Assembly: GCA_020631735.1 (NCBI GenBank)
Contig: CM036154.1
Span: forward strand, 372,001-436,000
Origin: Saccharum officinarum
Taxonomy: Eukaryota; Streptophyta; Magnoliopsida; Poales; Poaceae
DNA: 64,000 nt
Direction: 5' to 3'
Part shown: piece after piece, positions 40,236 to 52,342 of the stretch
How positions within the stretch are numbered: the first letter of the stretch is position 1
How the letters are laid out: every line of letters starts with the position of its first letter
Program-made: the position numbers and the translations under genes
Notes under the pieces: model-generated
What the model was told of the DNA's origin: nothing
Seen by the model: the letters and a program-made list of their open reading frames with translations, nothing else
Databases searched by the model: none

Positions 40236-42494
40236 AAAAATCTCGTCCCGAGATTTGGGTTACGAACCATTTATTATAAAAATCTTCGTATGCTTTTTGT
40301 AGGTATTCACTCGTTTCCCAAGATGTATCTCCCTCATCATGATGACTCCATTGTATCTTATATGTTTTCACCACACTGTTTCGAGTAGCCCTTTCTTTGG
40401 AATCCAAAACTCGAATTGGCTGCTCACGATACACCAGATCTGACTTAAGTTTTATGCCTCGAGGTTCAATTATTTCCTCTGGAACGCGCAAACATTTCTT
40501 GAGATGTGATACGTGAAAAACTGGGAATATAGCACCCATTGATTCTGGTAATTCCAATTTGTAAGCCACTGGACCCTTCCTTTCTAAGATTTTGTAGGGT
40601 CCTACAAATCTGGCGGCAAACTTTCTGCGTATTCCAAACCGCTTCTTCTTCATTGGCGTGACTTTTAGATAAACATAGTCACCAACTTCGAACACAAGTG
40701 GTCTCCTTCTCTTATCCGCATAACTTTTCTGACGTGACTGAGCTGCTCTCATATTTTGCTGAATGATATGAACTTTCTTTTCGGCTTCTTCCACAAAATC
40801 AATACCATAATACCTTCTTTCCCCTGGCTCAATCCAGTTTAAAGGTGTTCTACACTTCCGGCCATACAGAGCCTCAAAAGGTGCCATCTTGATACTTTCT
40901 TGATAGCTATTATTATACGCGAATTCTGCTAAAGGTAACCATGACTCCCATGAACCTCTGGAAGACAACACACAAGCTCTTAACATATCCTCCAAAACAG
41001 CATTAACTCTTTCAGTCTGACCATCTGTTTGAGGATGATAGGCAGTGCTACGAATCAGACTCATTCCCAAATCTTTGTGCAAATGCTCCCAAAAGTGAGC
41101 AATGAACTGTGACCCTCTGTCAGACACGATAGTCTTCGGTATGCCATGCAATCTCACAATCTCTGCAATATACTTCTCGGCATATTGAGGTGGTCTATAA
41201 ACTGTCTTGACAGGCAAAAAGTGGGCTGTCTTGGTAAGACGATCCACGATTACCCAAATCGAATCATGGCCTTTCTGAGTAGTGGGCAAACCTGTGATGA
41301 AATCCATACTTATATCATCTCACTTCCAACTAGGTACTGACAAAGGTTACAACAATCAAGCAGGTTTCATGTGAATAGCTTTCACTCGACAACATGTGTC
41401 ACATCTGGCTACATAAGCTGCAATTTCCTTCTTCATCTTTGTCCACCAATAGCGAGGCCTTAGTTCTTGATACATTTTACTACTGCCAGGATGAATGGAT
41501 AACTTAGAGTGATGAGCTTCATCCATAATTTTATTCTTAAGCTCTCTATCCTTTGGAACAACAAGACGGTTGTCGAACCACAACACGTCCTGCTCGTCCA
41601 CTCTGAAGTGTTTTGAAGGTTCTTCTTTAATTTCTTTTTGATGTGGAATATCCCTTTGTCTGCTTTCTGACCTTCTATTATCTTACTCTCCAAGGTGCAA
41701 CTGATCTGAATACTATGTAACACGACAGGGTGCATTAGATTAAAACCATCTTCGAGTAAGGGTTGCATATTCAGACAATGTGACTTTCTACTCAAAGCAT
41801 CAGCTACCACATTGGCTTTCCCAGGGTGATACTGTACATTCAAGTTGTAATCTTTAATTAGTTCTAACCATCTTCGCTGTCTCATGTTCAATTCTGGTTT
41901 GGTGAAAATGTACTTGAGACTCTTATGATCGGTGAAAATGTTGCACACATTACCAAGTAAATAGTGTCTCTAAATCTTTAAGGCATGCACTACGGCGGCA
42001 AGCTCAAGATCATGCGTCGGATAATTGATTTCATGTTTTCTCAACTGGCGGGAGGCATAAGCAATGACTCTTCCTTCTTGCATCAGAACACAACCTAATC
42101 CTGTTTTTGATGCGTCACAGAACACATCAAAAAAAGGTTCTCAATGTCTGGCTGTGCAAGAACTGGAGCAGTGTCAACAGTTTCCGCAAGGTGTGGAAAG
42201 CTGTCTCACACTCCTCTGTCCACACAAACTTGTGATCTTTCTGTAACGGACTTGTCATTGGCTTGGCAATCTTCGAGAAGTCTGGGATAAATCGGCGATA
42301 GTAACCAGCTAACCCTAGGAAAACCTGACTTCTGGCACTGTGTTGGAGTTTTCCAATCCATAACCTCTTGCACTTTGCTCGGATCTACCCGAAACTCCTT
42401 CTCAGATAGAATATGACCAAGAAAGGAACTTTCTTCAACCAAAATTCACATTTGCTGAACTTAGCATACAACTTATGATCTCTCAGTCTGGTCA
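40221..42494 (-). mobile_element. Second Gypsy family 1 interior (pol 3' part), cut by gap
   Basis: Aligns base for base with 29716-31995 of the first copy. It covers the RT end, RNase H, integrase and chromodomain-like end. Upstream pol, gag and the extra ORF would lie in the gap or be absent. Confidence 0.9.
40221..42494 (-). pseudogene. Gypsy copy 2 pol fragment with stop and frameshifts
   Basis: The integrase core to chromodomain-like end is open (41307-40216: [62 protein letters not shown]). Just upstream a TGG codon of copy 1 is TGA here (near 41322). A missing base near 41630 shifts the integrase zinc region against RNase H, and more indels lie at 42127-42380. Compared with copy 1 it keeps the base that copy 1 lost near 30319. 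Copy 2 is the more damaged of the two; the damage is denser close to the gap. Confidence 0.85.
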
Positions 42495-42594
42495 NNNNNN
42501 NNNNNNNNNNNNNNNNNNNNNNNNNNNNNNNNNNNNNNNNNNNNNNNNNNNNNNNNNNNNNNNNNNNNNNNNNNNNNNNNNNNNNNNNNNNNNN
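42495..42594. other. Assembly gap (100 N)
   Basis: Exactly 100 N between Gypsy pol and apparently single-copy DNA downstream of the host gene. Confidence 0.99.
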
Positions 42595-43749
42595 TGAATA
42601 GTAGATGGTTGTATTCATTTTGTCATTCACATAGATTCTTCTTTTACCTCCACGATCACACGATGTTTTCTGGTGATGAGTGGTAGTTGGGAGGCTAGCC
42701 CCCAGGTAAAGCTACTTTCTGAACAGAATGTGGTTGCTGAAGCTATTGATAGCTGTACAGCTATGGTCGCGTGGAATGATTGTACCACCTGAAAGTTTTG
42801 TTCTACTAACATGAAAGTGATTTGACGCTACAATGTGTGCCCCTGGCTCAGTAGTTATGTTCTGATGATTGTTGGGATGCTCTGATCGTTGTTGCTTTTG
42901 AGGCTGTCCCTTACTAGTGTACTGGCAACGGACTTGGTTTTCTTGAGAATTTCAGGCATTCAGGATGCAAGCATCCTCAACAGAACGTGCCGTTTGTATA
43001 TCGTCGATGTGAATGTGGTGCATTGCTGGACCTGCATGCGTGTCAGGTCTAGAGTAGGGGGCAAACTCATCTACCATGATCGCCAACTAGTTAACTAACC
43101 GAACTGATCTCAACAAAACTTGGAGATTATAATTACACTGACAAACTAGCTCCTACAAGTAACAGCCACCACACCCAGACGATACAAGAAATATCCGTTT
43201 CTCGGTAGTTTAACTATTCCGAGACATCACCGGTGCCTAGGGGCTTTGTCGAATCTCCGAGATGAGTATGTTCTGAGTTCCCATGTCGTGCAAAATCACA
43301 TCTGGGTGATGCTCTACCACTGCCATTTCTCAAATCTCCGAGCTGGAGCATCATGCTACCATGAAGTTTGCCATCATGCTGCAGTAGCAGTAGCTGCTCA
43401 ACGATGCCAGAAACTGAAACAAGAGGTTGGGTCAAAATCCTTAGATTGGGAACGAAATTCGATAAAATGATGATGAGACTGAGATTTTCTACTTGCTACT
43501 GGAGATTGGAAAGAAAAAAAAGAATCAAGTAATGCCAACTACTCAGTGATAGAGCAGTGAGTGACCAAAAGGTGTCCTATGCGAGTTCAGCCACTTCGAA
43601 GAAACTTTGACCGAAATAATGGCCGATCAATGGTTTTGAAGATACTATGTATTTCATTTTCCACAACTTGTTCTAAGACATTCAAAATAATTCCTCATTG
43701 CTAACCGTTAAACTATAAATAATTACCTTCATAGTGATCAATCATGACC
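42595..43749. other. Downstream flank of the myosin-binding-like gene
   Basis: No recognised coding region. It should contain the 3' UTR of the gene at 43750-46224. A phrase CTCCGAG with CATC..TGGGAG recurs around 43250-43350 in partly inverted form; significance unclear. Confidence 0.4.
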
Positions 43750-46224
43750 TCATAAAACTGTCATGTCCCTTTGGTCTGCCATGATTCTTCGCAGCTCTCG
43801 CAAATGGCTAGTTATCTCCTGTATACATTGTACTCCATCACTGCTAACATTAAGAGAACTTAGTATTTGCTTGAGAAAATCCTGATCTGCTTCAAGTGCC
43901 TGAATCTTGCATTAAGGAGAGAAATGTCATGTTTAACGCTTTTCATAGTATGGATGTTTCCATCATCTGAGTGGGAACATGAAGTAACATTCTTTTGCTT
44001 CTCAACAGATTCATTCTCATCTTTTTCATGACTGTGTCTGAGCACGTATTTAACAGATTCCTTCTCATCATTGCGCTGAGAAGAAATTGATTCACTAATC
44101 AAGTCCTCCCGAGGCAATGGTGAACTTTCCAACTCTGAATTTTCTATATACTGGCTACTGCTCATTGAGTGATCACTGAATAGACTGTTCTGTAGAGTAT
44201 CATTTGCATCACCCATATCAAGTCTATTTGCGGAGGGCATACCTAGGGTTTCCTCCAATCTGTGCAAGGACTCCAAAATCTTTGCCTTTTCATCTTTAAA
44301 ATCAAAGATGGTATGCCTCATGAAATCTGAGCCATCCAAGACTCCAAATGTCACAGCTCCATCAGTAGCACCAAATTTTCCAACATCAAATGGTTGATCA
44401 TGAAGCTTGCTCTGGTAACCCTCAAGTTCAGCTTCTAGGTCAAGTAATTCTTTCTCCCTTTCTGTCAGCAAGTCATTTAACTTTTCAATTGCTTCCTGGT
44501 CATGATCAGCCTGCTCTTCCATCATCCGGAGATACTGCAGTGCTTCCATGTGCATCGAAGCCTTTTCCTCTTGCAACCTGTTGATCATAGCCATCGCTTC
44601 GCTTGCTGCCACCGCTGAAGCACTTCGTTCTGCCTCAAGCTCCTTATAAAGCATACTCATTTTTTTCCTGTTAAACTCAGCCTGCTGCTTCAAGCGTTCC
44701 ATGGAACTTTCACCTTCATCTTCACTAGTTGCATTGACATCAAATGGATCCAGATTTGAGTTGTTCCTATCAAGAAATGGTGCCATACCAGTAGCATCAT
44801 AGTGTCGGTACTCATCAATCTGTGTGCTGCTTCTGGGGCTAGAAGTCATCTCATTCAAAGAGCCATCAAATCCTCGTGCAGTAGACAATTGTGACAGAAA
44901 TGTCTTCACTTCTTCATTTGTTTTTGAGTAGGTGTCCCTGGCTGAGATTATTTCTGATAAATGAGGAGATTTAAGGTAGCCTCTGCTTGCAGAAGCATTT
45001 TTCATGCTGTTGTTCCGGCTGACATGAGTGTCTGCACTTGAGCTTGTTCCAGCATTTGTAGAAGCAGCAAAATCCTTTGCAGCTTCCACATCAGGGCTTC
45101 CTGAAACACCCTCAAAAGAATCACCAACTTCCTCAATACCAACAAGAAAAGCTACAATGCAAATTTGACATACTCAGAAATAGTTCAAGTTAGATAAGGA
45201 TGACAACGTATTAGATAACATACATACTTTTCTCTTTTGCGAGCTCTGCTGAAACTTGTTCAGGCATAGCCTCCGACTGCATGTCGATACTGTTGTCACT
45301 TGCCTTGATTTGACTCCAGTTGATATCATCCAAACCATGCCCAATAGCACGATCCATAGATTTTGCAACCTTGGTATCACTAGACTGACTGTCAGTATCT
45401 CTTGTAGTATTCAGCGGTTGCATGGGCTTTGTCATAACAGTATTATCAGAAGGAAGCATTGACAAGCCACTGGCATTGGCGATCATTGGTTGCAGCTGCA
45501 CATCGCGACTTGACATGTGATTGGCTCTTTCTCTAGCTTCATGAGGTACCGCATTGCTCTCATTGTCATCACTATCTGAGATGTGAATCTCAGATTCAGA
45601 TTCGTAGCCAACCTTCAGTTCTCTGTATCCTTCATACGGCAAGTGATCAGAGACGTCATCTGAAGAATGCCCAACACTAGGCATGGCTATGCTTCTTTGT
45701 TTTAATTTGCTCATATCATCATCTGGAAACCTGCTATTTGCTATGTCAGGTAGCATGTGTGAATCCCGTTTCTTCTTGAACCGCACTGAACAACAAGAGC
45801 ACAGCTGTTTGTGCCTAGATCTCGACCGAGACTTCACCTTATCCCTAGCATTGATGTTTGTCAGGTTACAGGTCTTACCACCTGAGGTAGTGCAAGAAAG
45901 CAGGCACCTATCACACATATCATCAGAGCGCTCAAGCTTGTTGTGACTCTGGCAATACGACAAACGTGATATTTCCAGCCTGTGTGCAGCACAAACTAGT
46001 TCTTCAGAGAACCAGGCCTTGCCATATAGAAACCGATCCAATCTCGAGCACAGCATACATGGTGACCGGAGGCTGCACATGCGTGAGAACCTTGTGGCCA
46101 TATATGACAGCACGGCGGTCGCAACGAGCATTATGATCAAACAGCACTCGCTGATGGCATGGCGAAGCACGGGCCAGAATTGCCGCGAAAAGTTCCGCGG
46201 CCTTACACGAGCTTGCGCAGCCAT
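43750..46224 (-). CDS. GTD-binding (DUF593) myosin-binding protein, FLOURY1-like
   Basis: Proteins of this family anchor in the endomembrane system and bind the globular tail of class XI myosins; maize FLOURY1 binds zein in ER protein bodies. Start ATG 46224 (MAAQARVRPRNF). Residues 25-46 are a membrane segment (CCLIIMLVATAVLSYM), followed by Cys pairs (CSLRSPCMLCSRLD) and a Ser/Arg-rich stretch (SRSRSRHKQLCSCC). Exon 1 is 46224-45228, the intron 45227-45152 (GT-AG), and exon 2 starts at 45151 (TFLVGIEEVGDSFEGVSGSP). The GTD-binding coiled coil covers about residues 480-580 (QQAEFNRKKMSMLYKELEAE; MHMEALQYLRMMEEQADHDQ). One base is missing near 43917. The frame used so far then stops at 43860, whereas the next frame continues as KIQALEADQDFLKQIL to a stop at 43750. 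With that base the total is 2400 nt, 799 residues. Probably functional, or a sequencing slip. Confidence 0.88.
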
Positions 46225-46990
46225 GGAAAGCTGAACACACCCCCAATACGCATGTAGGTTGCTGTGAAATCTTTTTTTTTCCCTACGAAGTTCCCATCAG
46301 TGAGGCACAAATATACTAAAATCACACCACATTGTTGATGAAGAACGAGCAGTGTTAGAATCTTGATCACCCATGCCAATCTGTGTTTCCAAAAGAGAGA
46401 ACTTCCACAGGTAAACTTAACCAATGCAGCAAGAGGCAGCAAGTTTCCTCGCAAAATTTAGCAATGCAGAAGAAGCTGCAATTACCAGGTTGCTCTGAAT
46501 CGCATGCCAGGGTTCAAACGAATGGATAGATCGCCAATTGATCACAGGATCCGATCTTTCCTGCAAAATAGTTGCATAAATGTACAATCTTTTTAGCAAT
46601 TGTAAATGTAACATTTAGGGTTTCACATTCACACCAGATTGTTCAGATTCAAAGGGGAATTCATTTCGGAACATACCAGCGCTGCAGATCTTCGATCAAG
46701 AAGCTGGATTTCCCTAAATCACCGATTTGGCAACATAATGGAGGCAAAGGACGAGAGGGATACAGTGGAATTCAACCAAAAGGTCCAGAAGTGTGGGGAA
46801 AAAATCCCGAGAAATTGGGGAAAAAGTTTCTGGCTGCAAAGAGGAGGCAAAATGGTTCCCCGCTCTCGGTGTAGGATTCCGGAGGAGAGAGAGGGAACAG
46901 ATGCCCGCCGTCTCCTCCCTAAACCCCGCATTTCTCTCTCTAGCCTTTGCATGTAATTTGAGGTTGAGAGATTTAAGCATGGCCTCTCGT
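46225..46990 (-). promoter_or_regulatory. 5' UTR and promoter region of the myosin-binding-like gene
   Basis: No long open frame upstream of the ATG. An acceptor-like CAACTATTTTGCAG (minus strand, ending near 46561) suggests a 5' UTR intron. A CT/AG-rich segment at 46880-46945 could be the transcription start region. Promoter elements were not individually resolved. Confidence 0.4.
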
Positions 46991-46999
46991 TACAATGGG

Positions 47000-47941
47000 G
47001 AAGAAGACCACCAAAAGCTGAAGAAAGAAAGCAAAAGAATGTGTAGTGGAAATCAAATCGACATAGTTTGTGATGTTAAAAGACTTATGTTCATTGAAAT
47101 CATTTACTGAAATATTTGGCTCTACAGCATGGTGATAATTCCTGGAACTGCAGTAACTATTGGTGCTACTTTGAGTATGTGACAGGCTTTATTGGATTTT
47201 TGTTTACTGTTTTATGCAAAAAAAATTCTTCCAAAATGCAATTTGGTTCACTCAAGTTTGTTCCGAAGCTGCCTATTTGACTATATTTATAATCATAAAA
47301 AATATTTTCATAATACAAAAAGTACTTACTTTAAGACTATATACGTGTGTAAGTATTGTTCCTTTTCTTGAAATTGGCTGGCGTATTTCTTTTTATTATT
47401 AGAACATACCTTTGACCAACGCTTTTTTTTCGACCTCAAACTTACAAAGCAATCCAATTTTCAACCTTAAACTATAAAACAAACAGATATCCTACAACTG
47501 TTAGGATTGGGACGAGCGTTACACCAAACATGTGCAAAGTGGTTTCTATTTTCTATAAATAATAAGCATATAGTTTTATTTAAACAAAATCCTAACTAAT
47601 TTATTTTAAATCATAAAAATAGGGGTTTTGTACCATTTTTTATAAAAAATCTATTTGAACTAGCATTTAAACTCTACTTTATGCTAATTACATGATTAGT
47701 TGATTACTTGAAGTTTGAGACACGGCCTTAGCAGTTGACATGCAATGTGGGAATAGGATCTATGCACGTGGTGGAGCATGGCTCCGAGTCTTCACATCCT
47801 TCAGTATACTCGTAACCCGCTAGATCCTCTTGGTCGATCTAGGTAAAATGATAATTTAAATAAATAATAAGCAGATCTATGAGCAATAAAACAATAGGAA
47901 TATAAATAAATAAGTTTCAATAATTATAAATAGATCATTAA
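47000..47941. other. AT-rich intergenic DNA
   Basis: No coding signal, repeat or element recognised. Many short A/T runs. Confidence 0.4.
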
Positions 47942-48226
47942 GAGCATCCCAAGAGTCTTTCTAAATCTCACTCTCTAAATCATCATTTAGAGAGTCATTT
48001 ACATAAAAATCGCTTTCTATATCTTTTCACTCTCCAACAGTTTTTCTATATCTCGTGCGCACTCTAGAGAGTCATTCTCGTCTTCTATTTTTGGCTAGCG
48101 AAAAACCCAGAATAGAAGAAGGCTATATTTGGATAACCATTTAGAGAACTGTTGGAGGGTAATTTTTCACCAAAATCTTTTTTCCTAGCATTTAGGAAGG
48201 ATATAGAGAGTCTCTTGGAGATGCTC
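47942..48226. mobile_element. Tourist-like MITE (285 bp)
   Basis: Ends GAGCATCCCAAGAGTCT and AGTCTCTTGGAGATGCTC form a terminal inverted repeat, flanked on both sides by TAA (47939-47941 and 48227-48229). This is the target site pattern of PIF/Harbinger-derived MITEs. Inner sequences also pair (AACCATTTAGAGAACTGTTGGA against CTCCAACAG). Confidence 0.85.
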
Positions 48227-48229
48227 TAA

Positions 48230-49120
48230 CAAACAAAAAATGTTAGTTTTGTATTTTTCTAATTTAAAATAAATTAGTTATTAATTTTTAAAGATTAAAT
48301 CATTTTTCTATCTTTTTAAAAAATAGAGAACCTCCTTGGAAACCACTTTTCATAGGCTGGTGTTCCATTCGGTTTCAATAGTTGCAGAGTGTTCGGTACC
48401 TAGTTTCATAGTCTAAGATTGAAAATTGGTGAATGTCTGTGGTTGAAAAAGAATTTTACCCTTTTTGAAAGCAAAATGTTATTATATCTTTATGAAAAAA
48501 TATTATGATGATGATTTTTGTATCACATAAATATCATATTAATAAATTATTTCTAGTACATAGATGACATATTAATAGATTAATTGTTGGTCAAAATATT
48601 GTCCTAATGAAACAAAATATGCCTACTAATTTCAAATGGAGATAGCAAAGTTTAGTCCTCATTTTTGTACCCTTTATTTTGTAAGTATTATATATAATTC
48701 CAGTTCTCTTTTGAAAACTTTATAATCGAGCTTATATAAACTCAATTGGCAATAACTCAACTTATAAGTCAGATTATATAATCGAGACCCTTCTACCTTA
48801 CAAAATCATGTAAGCTACTTAGACTAGATTATTTTAGCTCATTTCAAACTTTATCTTCCATGCCTAAGTCAAGGATAAAAAAACATTTTCTTAGAAAATT
48901 TGACTTGCAACAACATTTATTTGATAGAGGAAGTACAAGTACTAAGTGGCTTACCATTTGGACCCACGCTATGCGCCTGTGCCCATATACAGAATCTATC
49001 TTGCCATTTGGAAGGTTGTTTTGGCTTCCTCCACAGCCTTCCAGAGTTCCAGGCTTACAGCTCGCTAAATCGCAGCCCTACACAAATCAAGAACTCTCCA
49101 TGAGTCCCTGTCATACAAGG
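48230..49120. other. AT-rich intergenic DNA
   Basis: Nothing recognised. An open frame of about 145 codons at 48860-49297 lacks any family resemblance and overlaps a local duplication, so it is not called a gene. Confidence 0.4.
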
Positions 49121-49290
49121 AACCAGCCAAAGCCTAGCATTGCTAGCTATTCCATCATTCACACACTGCTATCTCCTTGTGCAGAACCAAAAAGCAAAAA
49201 CTCTCCACCAAAGCTTGGCATTGCTATATATCCTATCATTCACACAGCTATATATCTCTTTTCAATTTGTACAGAACCAAAAAAAACACC
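49121..49290. repeat. Local tandem duplication (about 84 bp)
   Basis: Two imperfect copies: CCAAAGCCTAGCATTGCTA ... ATCATTCACACA ... GCAGAACCAAAAA, and CCAAAGCTTGGCATTGCTA ... ATCATTCACACA ... ACAGAACCAAAAA. Confidence 0.7.
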
Positions 49291-49799
49291 AGGGTAATAA
49301 TTATCATTACAGGTTGTTTCACCTTTCTTTTCACCGCATCTCCTACCACCTGTTTGCTCTAGTCTTTCACACACCCCCACAAGAAGAAAAGCTCTCTTTG
49401 CTGCAGGCGATGGAGTTTCTTCAGCGCTAAGCTTGGAATCAAAACAACTGGGTAGCAGCCAGCAGCAGGCAGGGGCGCAAGGGCCATGCAGCCCAGCGCG
49501 TGGATGAAGTACGTGCAAAGCAAAAGAAATCCTTTGCTTGGGAATAAAATCATCTACCTTGCATGCACCCTTCAATTCGTTCTCAAACAAACAAAGTTCA
49601 GCCTTTTTCAGATGACGCTTCTTAATCTGCATTAAAACGTTCTGCTAGCACAACTACACGACCATATGTCATAGGAGATGCAGATTGTTTGTCATCGTCT
49701 TGACTGGCGGCTAAGATACATAGTCATGAACTCATGATGGTTTTGACGACGACGTATTCATGTCGGGATCGATGCGCGTGGCTATAAAACGTTCTGAGA

Positions 49800-49835
49800 G
49801 GTGAGCTAGTCAGCTAGCTAGCTAGCTAGCTAGTT
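49800..49835. repeat. (AGCT)n microsatellite
   Basis: A run of CTAGCTAGCTAGCTAGCTAG, which is self-complementary. It probably varies in length. Confidence 0.85.
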
Positions 49836-50213
49836 TGACTCTGAACTAGATCGTGATCAGCATGCTAACTTAGGATGTACAGTACTGTTTTGCTATGTTG
49901 TTGGTGCAAGATGTGGTGTGAAAGCGACGACAGCGAAAGAAGCATCTTGGGTATCCATCTGCCATAAGGCTGTGGAAAGCACGCACCGAGCCACCGACCT
50001 TGCCTGGCCGATAACAAGCTTCCCTGCGGCCTAGCTAGTTCTCTCTCACAGCTCTTATCTTAATCTCGTTCATGTAAGTCCTCCATGAACTCTCTATCCC
50101 TCTCTTCCTCTCTCTCTCTCCACAAACAAACACGCTTGTCATCTGAATCGACATGAACACAAGCTTGTTCTTGATGATCGATCGATCTCTCTCATATATG
50201 GCAGTTGAGGGGA

Positions 50214-50417
50214 ATGTTGTCTGGTCGGAGACCTAACACCGCGGATCCATGGAGCAGCATGCATGGTGGTGGATGGTTTCGGACCAGGCTTCATTCCCCC
50301 CAACTCAATACTCAACTGTTCTTCCGTCGCCGCTCTGAATACACCGCGGACAACGACGACAGTCTCTTGATTCAACCCCCTACAACGGCCGATCCCATGG
50401 TCGAACTCTCCAGGTAC
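50214..50417 (+). CDS. Candidate first exon of an unrecognised gene
   Basis: Downstream of a CT-rich leader (50095-50130) typical of plant 5' UTRs, ATG 50214 opens a frame of about 68 codons (MLSGRRPNTADPWSSMHGGG ... SEYTADNDDSLL). It runs to CTCCAG|GTACTA, a possible donor at 50417. The frame would stop two codons into the intron. I do not recognise the peptide and found no second exon. Base composition is richer in G and C than the flanks. It may be a relic. Confidence 0.25.
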
Positions 50418-50429
50418 TAATTGGACCAA

Positions 50430-51701
50430 CACCACCAAAATTTTCTCCTTCAGTATAAGACGGCATTTTCTTGATCCTGTCATAAACTATCTCGTCTTGC
50501 ATTGATCTAACTAGTCTCAAACTGTCACTGAATATTGCAATGGATGCTTCGATTCTTTAGTTGCAGTTATACATTATTAATGGTAACTTCACTGCTCTTC
50601 TTCTTCTTAGTAGTTTTAACCTCTGGTTTGCTAGCTCATATATACTTCTTGTTCCAAGTCCTTTACTCCTTTCCATTGTCTCTTTCTATTACCACATTTG
50701 CTTTTCAAGTTTCAGATTTTGAATTTGTAATTTCGTATCTATGCCTGATGCGTGATGCCTGAATTTTCTTTCTTTTCCCCTTTTTGGCATGCATGTGTGC
50801 GCGCGTATGAGAGAGAGAAAGAGAGAGAGAGCACATAATAACGCCCCCAAACATATATAAAGTCGCTTTGCATTTGCGTACACATAATTATATAGCAGCT
50901 CTTTCGAGAAAGAAAATACATATATAGAAGCTTACATACGTACAGTAACATGCAGACGAAATGAGAGTAACAAGAAAGATCACTGATCGCTGACGACGTA
51001 CTTCATCAATATATAATACTCCTATATATACAGCATGCAGACATGCAGTAGCGTATATTTCTTGTTGCAAAGAGCTTTACTTTACTAGGTGGGCGTGGGC
51101 AATAATGACAGATCGAACTTTAGCTTGGGTTGGTGTCGTCCTCGTTACGAATCTTTCCGATCATGGAAATATCGCTTCCAAGATTTTCATGTGCGGTAAC
51201 TAGCTGAAGCATCTGTGCAAAGCCATGTGTTGCCGACACCGTTAGGTACGGTGGAACCCAAGCACCAACTCGTGCAAAAGCTCTTCCATCTATATTCCCA
51301 TCTTTACCTTCAAGGCTTAACGAGCTTAGATACTGGATTGAATTTTTTAAAAAAAAACTCGTTACTACCTCCCTTGTCCAATGTAGATTATTGTTTAGTT
51401 GTCATCAGTCAAATTTCTCTACCAAGTTTATAGAAAATATATATATTGCAATCTACTATGCAATATATTTCATGGTGGATTTAGTGAAAAACCAATTTAG
51501 GAGTAGATGTTTATGCATTTTCTTAACTTGGGTCAAATTTAAGTTTAATCTAGGACAAAACTAAAACAACCTATATTTTGGAATGGATGAGTAGTAAGAA
51601 CGAGGATTTAATATGTTCAAGTTCATGCCCTAATTATTCAATCCTCATAATGCAATTTGGTTTGTTTTGTCTCACTTTTTCGAGATTCTGCTATTTGTAT
51701 A
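50430..51701. other. Intergenic DNA with simple repeats
   Basis: Contains a (GA)n run near 50805-50832 and AT-rich stretches. No gene recognised. Confidence 0.4.
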
Positions 51702-51709
51702 GGGTCATA

Positions 51710-51888
51710 CAGTGGCGGATCTAGGAATTCAAAGAAGAGGGGGCTCAACTCATCTTCAACCTTTAAAGTCCCTCCTCCATTTCTTTCGTGCCTATAAAAA
51801 TTAGGAGGGGCTCAAGGAGGGGCTCCATTGTCGCGGCAGCGGTAGGGGGGCTTGAGCCCCGCCCGCCCCACCGCTGGATCCGCCCCTG
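51710..51888. mobile_element. hAT-like MITE (179 bp) with perfect 8-bp target duplication
   Basis: Ends CAGTGGCGGATCTAGG and CTGGATCCGCCCCTG are inverted copies. The flanking octamers GGGTCATA at 51702-51709 and 51889-51896 are identical, as expected for hAT insertion. Confidence 0.92.
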
Positions 51889-51896
51889 GGGTCATA

Positions 51897-52333
51897 TCTA
51901 TATAGTGGCCTCCGTGCTTGGGCATAAGCGTATACAATTTACGATAACAGTAGGATATATGCATCTCTCTTGTAAAATGCTTTGGATTTGACCATCATAA
52001 GGCCCCTTTGAAATTGAAGAAATTTTTAATAGAAAAATGAAAATCCGTCCCTATAGAAAGTATGACCATTGCTTTTGAGACAAAGGATGTTACTACATCA
52101 AGATCCCTTTGAAATTCATATCAAATTAGTTAATACATAGGGTTTTGGAGATATTAAAACAAGAGCAAGTGCATTGATGATGTCTCATAAGTGGTTCATG
52201 CATTGATTTATAATCTTGAAATAAATTACTTAAAAACAGCTTCTACAATGGATTGTCTTTTAAGTCATCTTGTAATAAGTCTGCAATACATAGAAAAAAA
52301 GAATGTTGTGAGTAGCATAACAATGACAACTTG
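51897..52333. other. AT-rich intergenic DNA
   Basis: No coding or repeat signal recognised. Confidence 0.4.
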
Positions 52334-52342
52334 TATACTGAT

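Noticed and set aside
48860..49297. 145-codon frame
   Set aside because: No recognisable family, spans a local tandem duplication, no plausible promoter or splice context.
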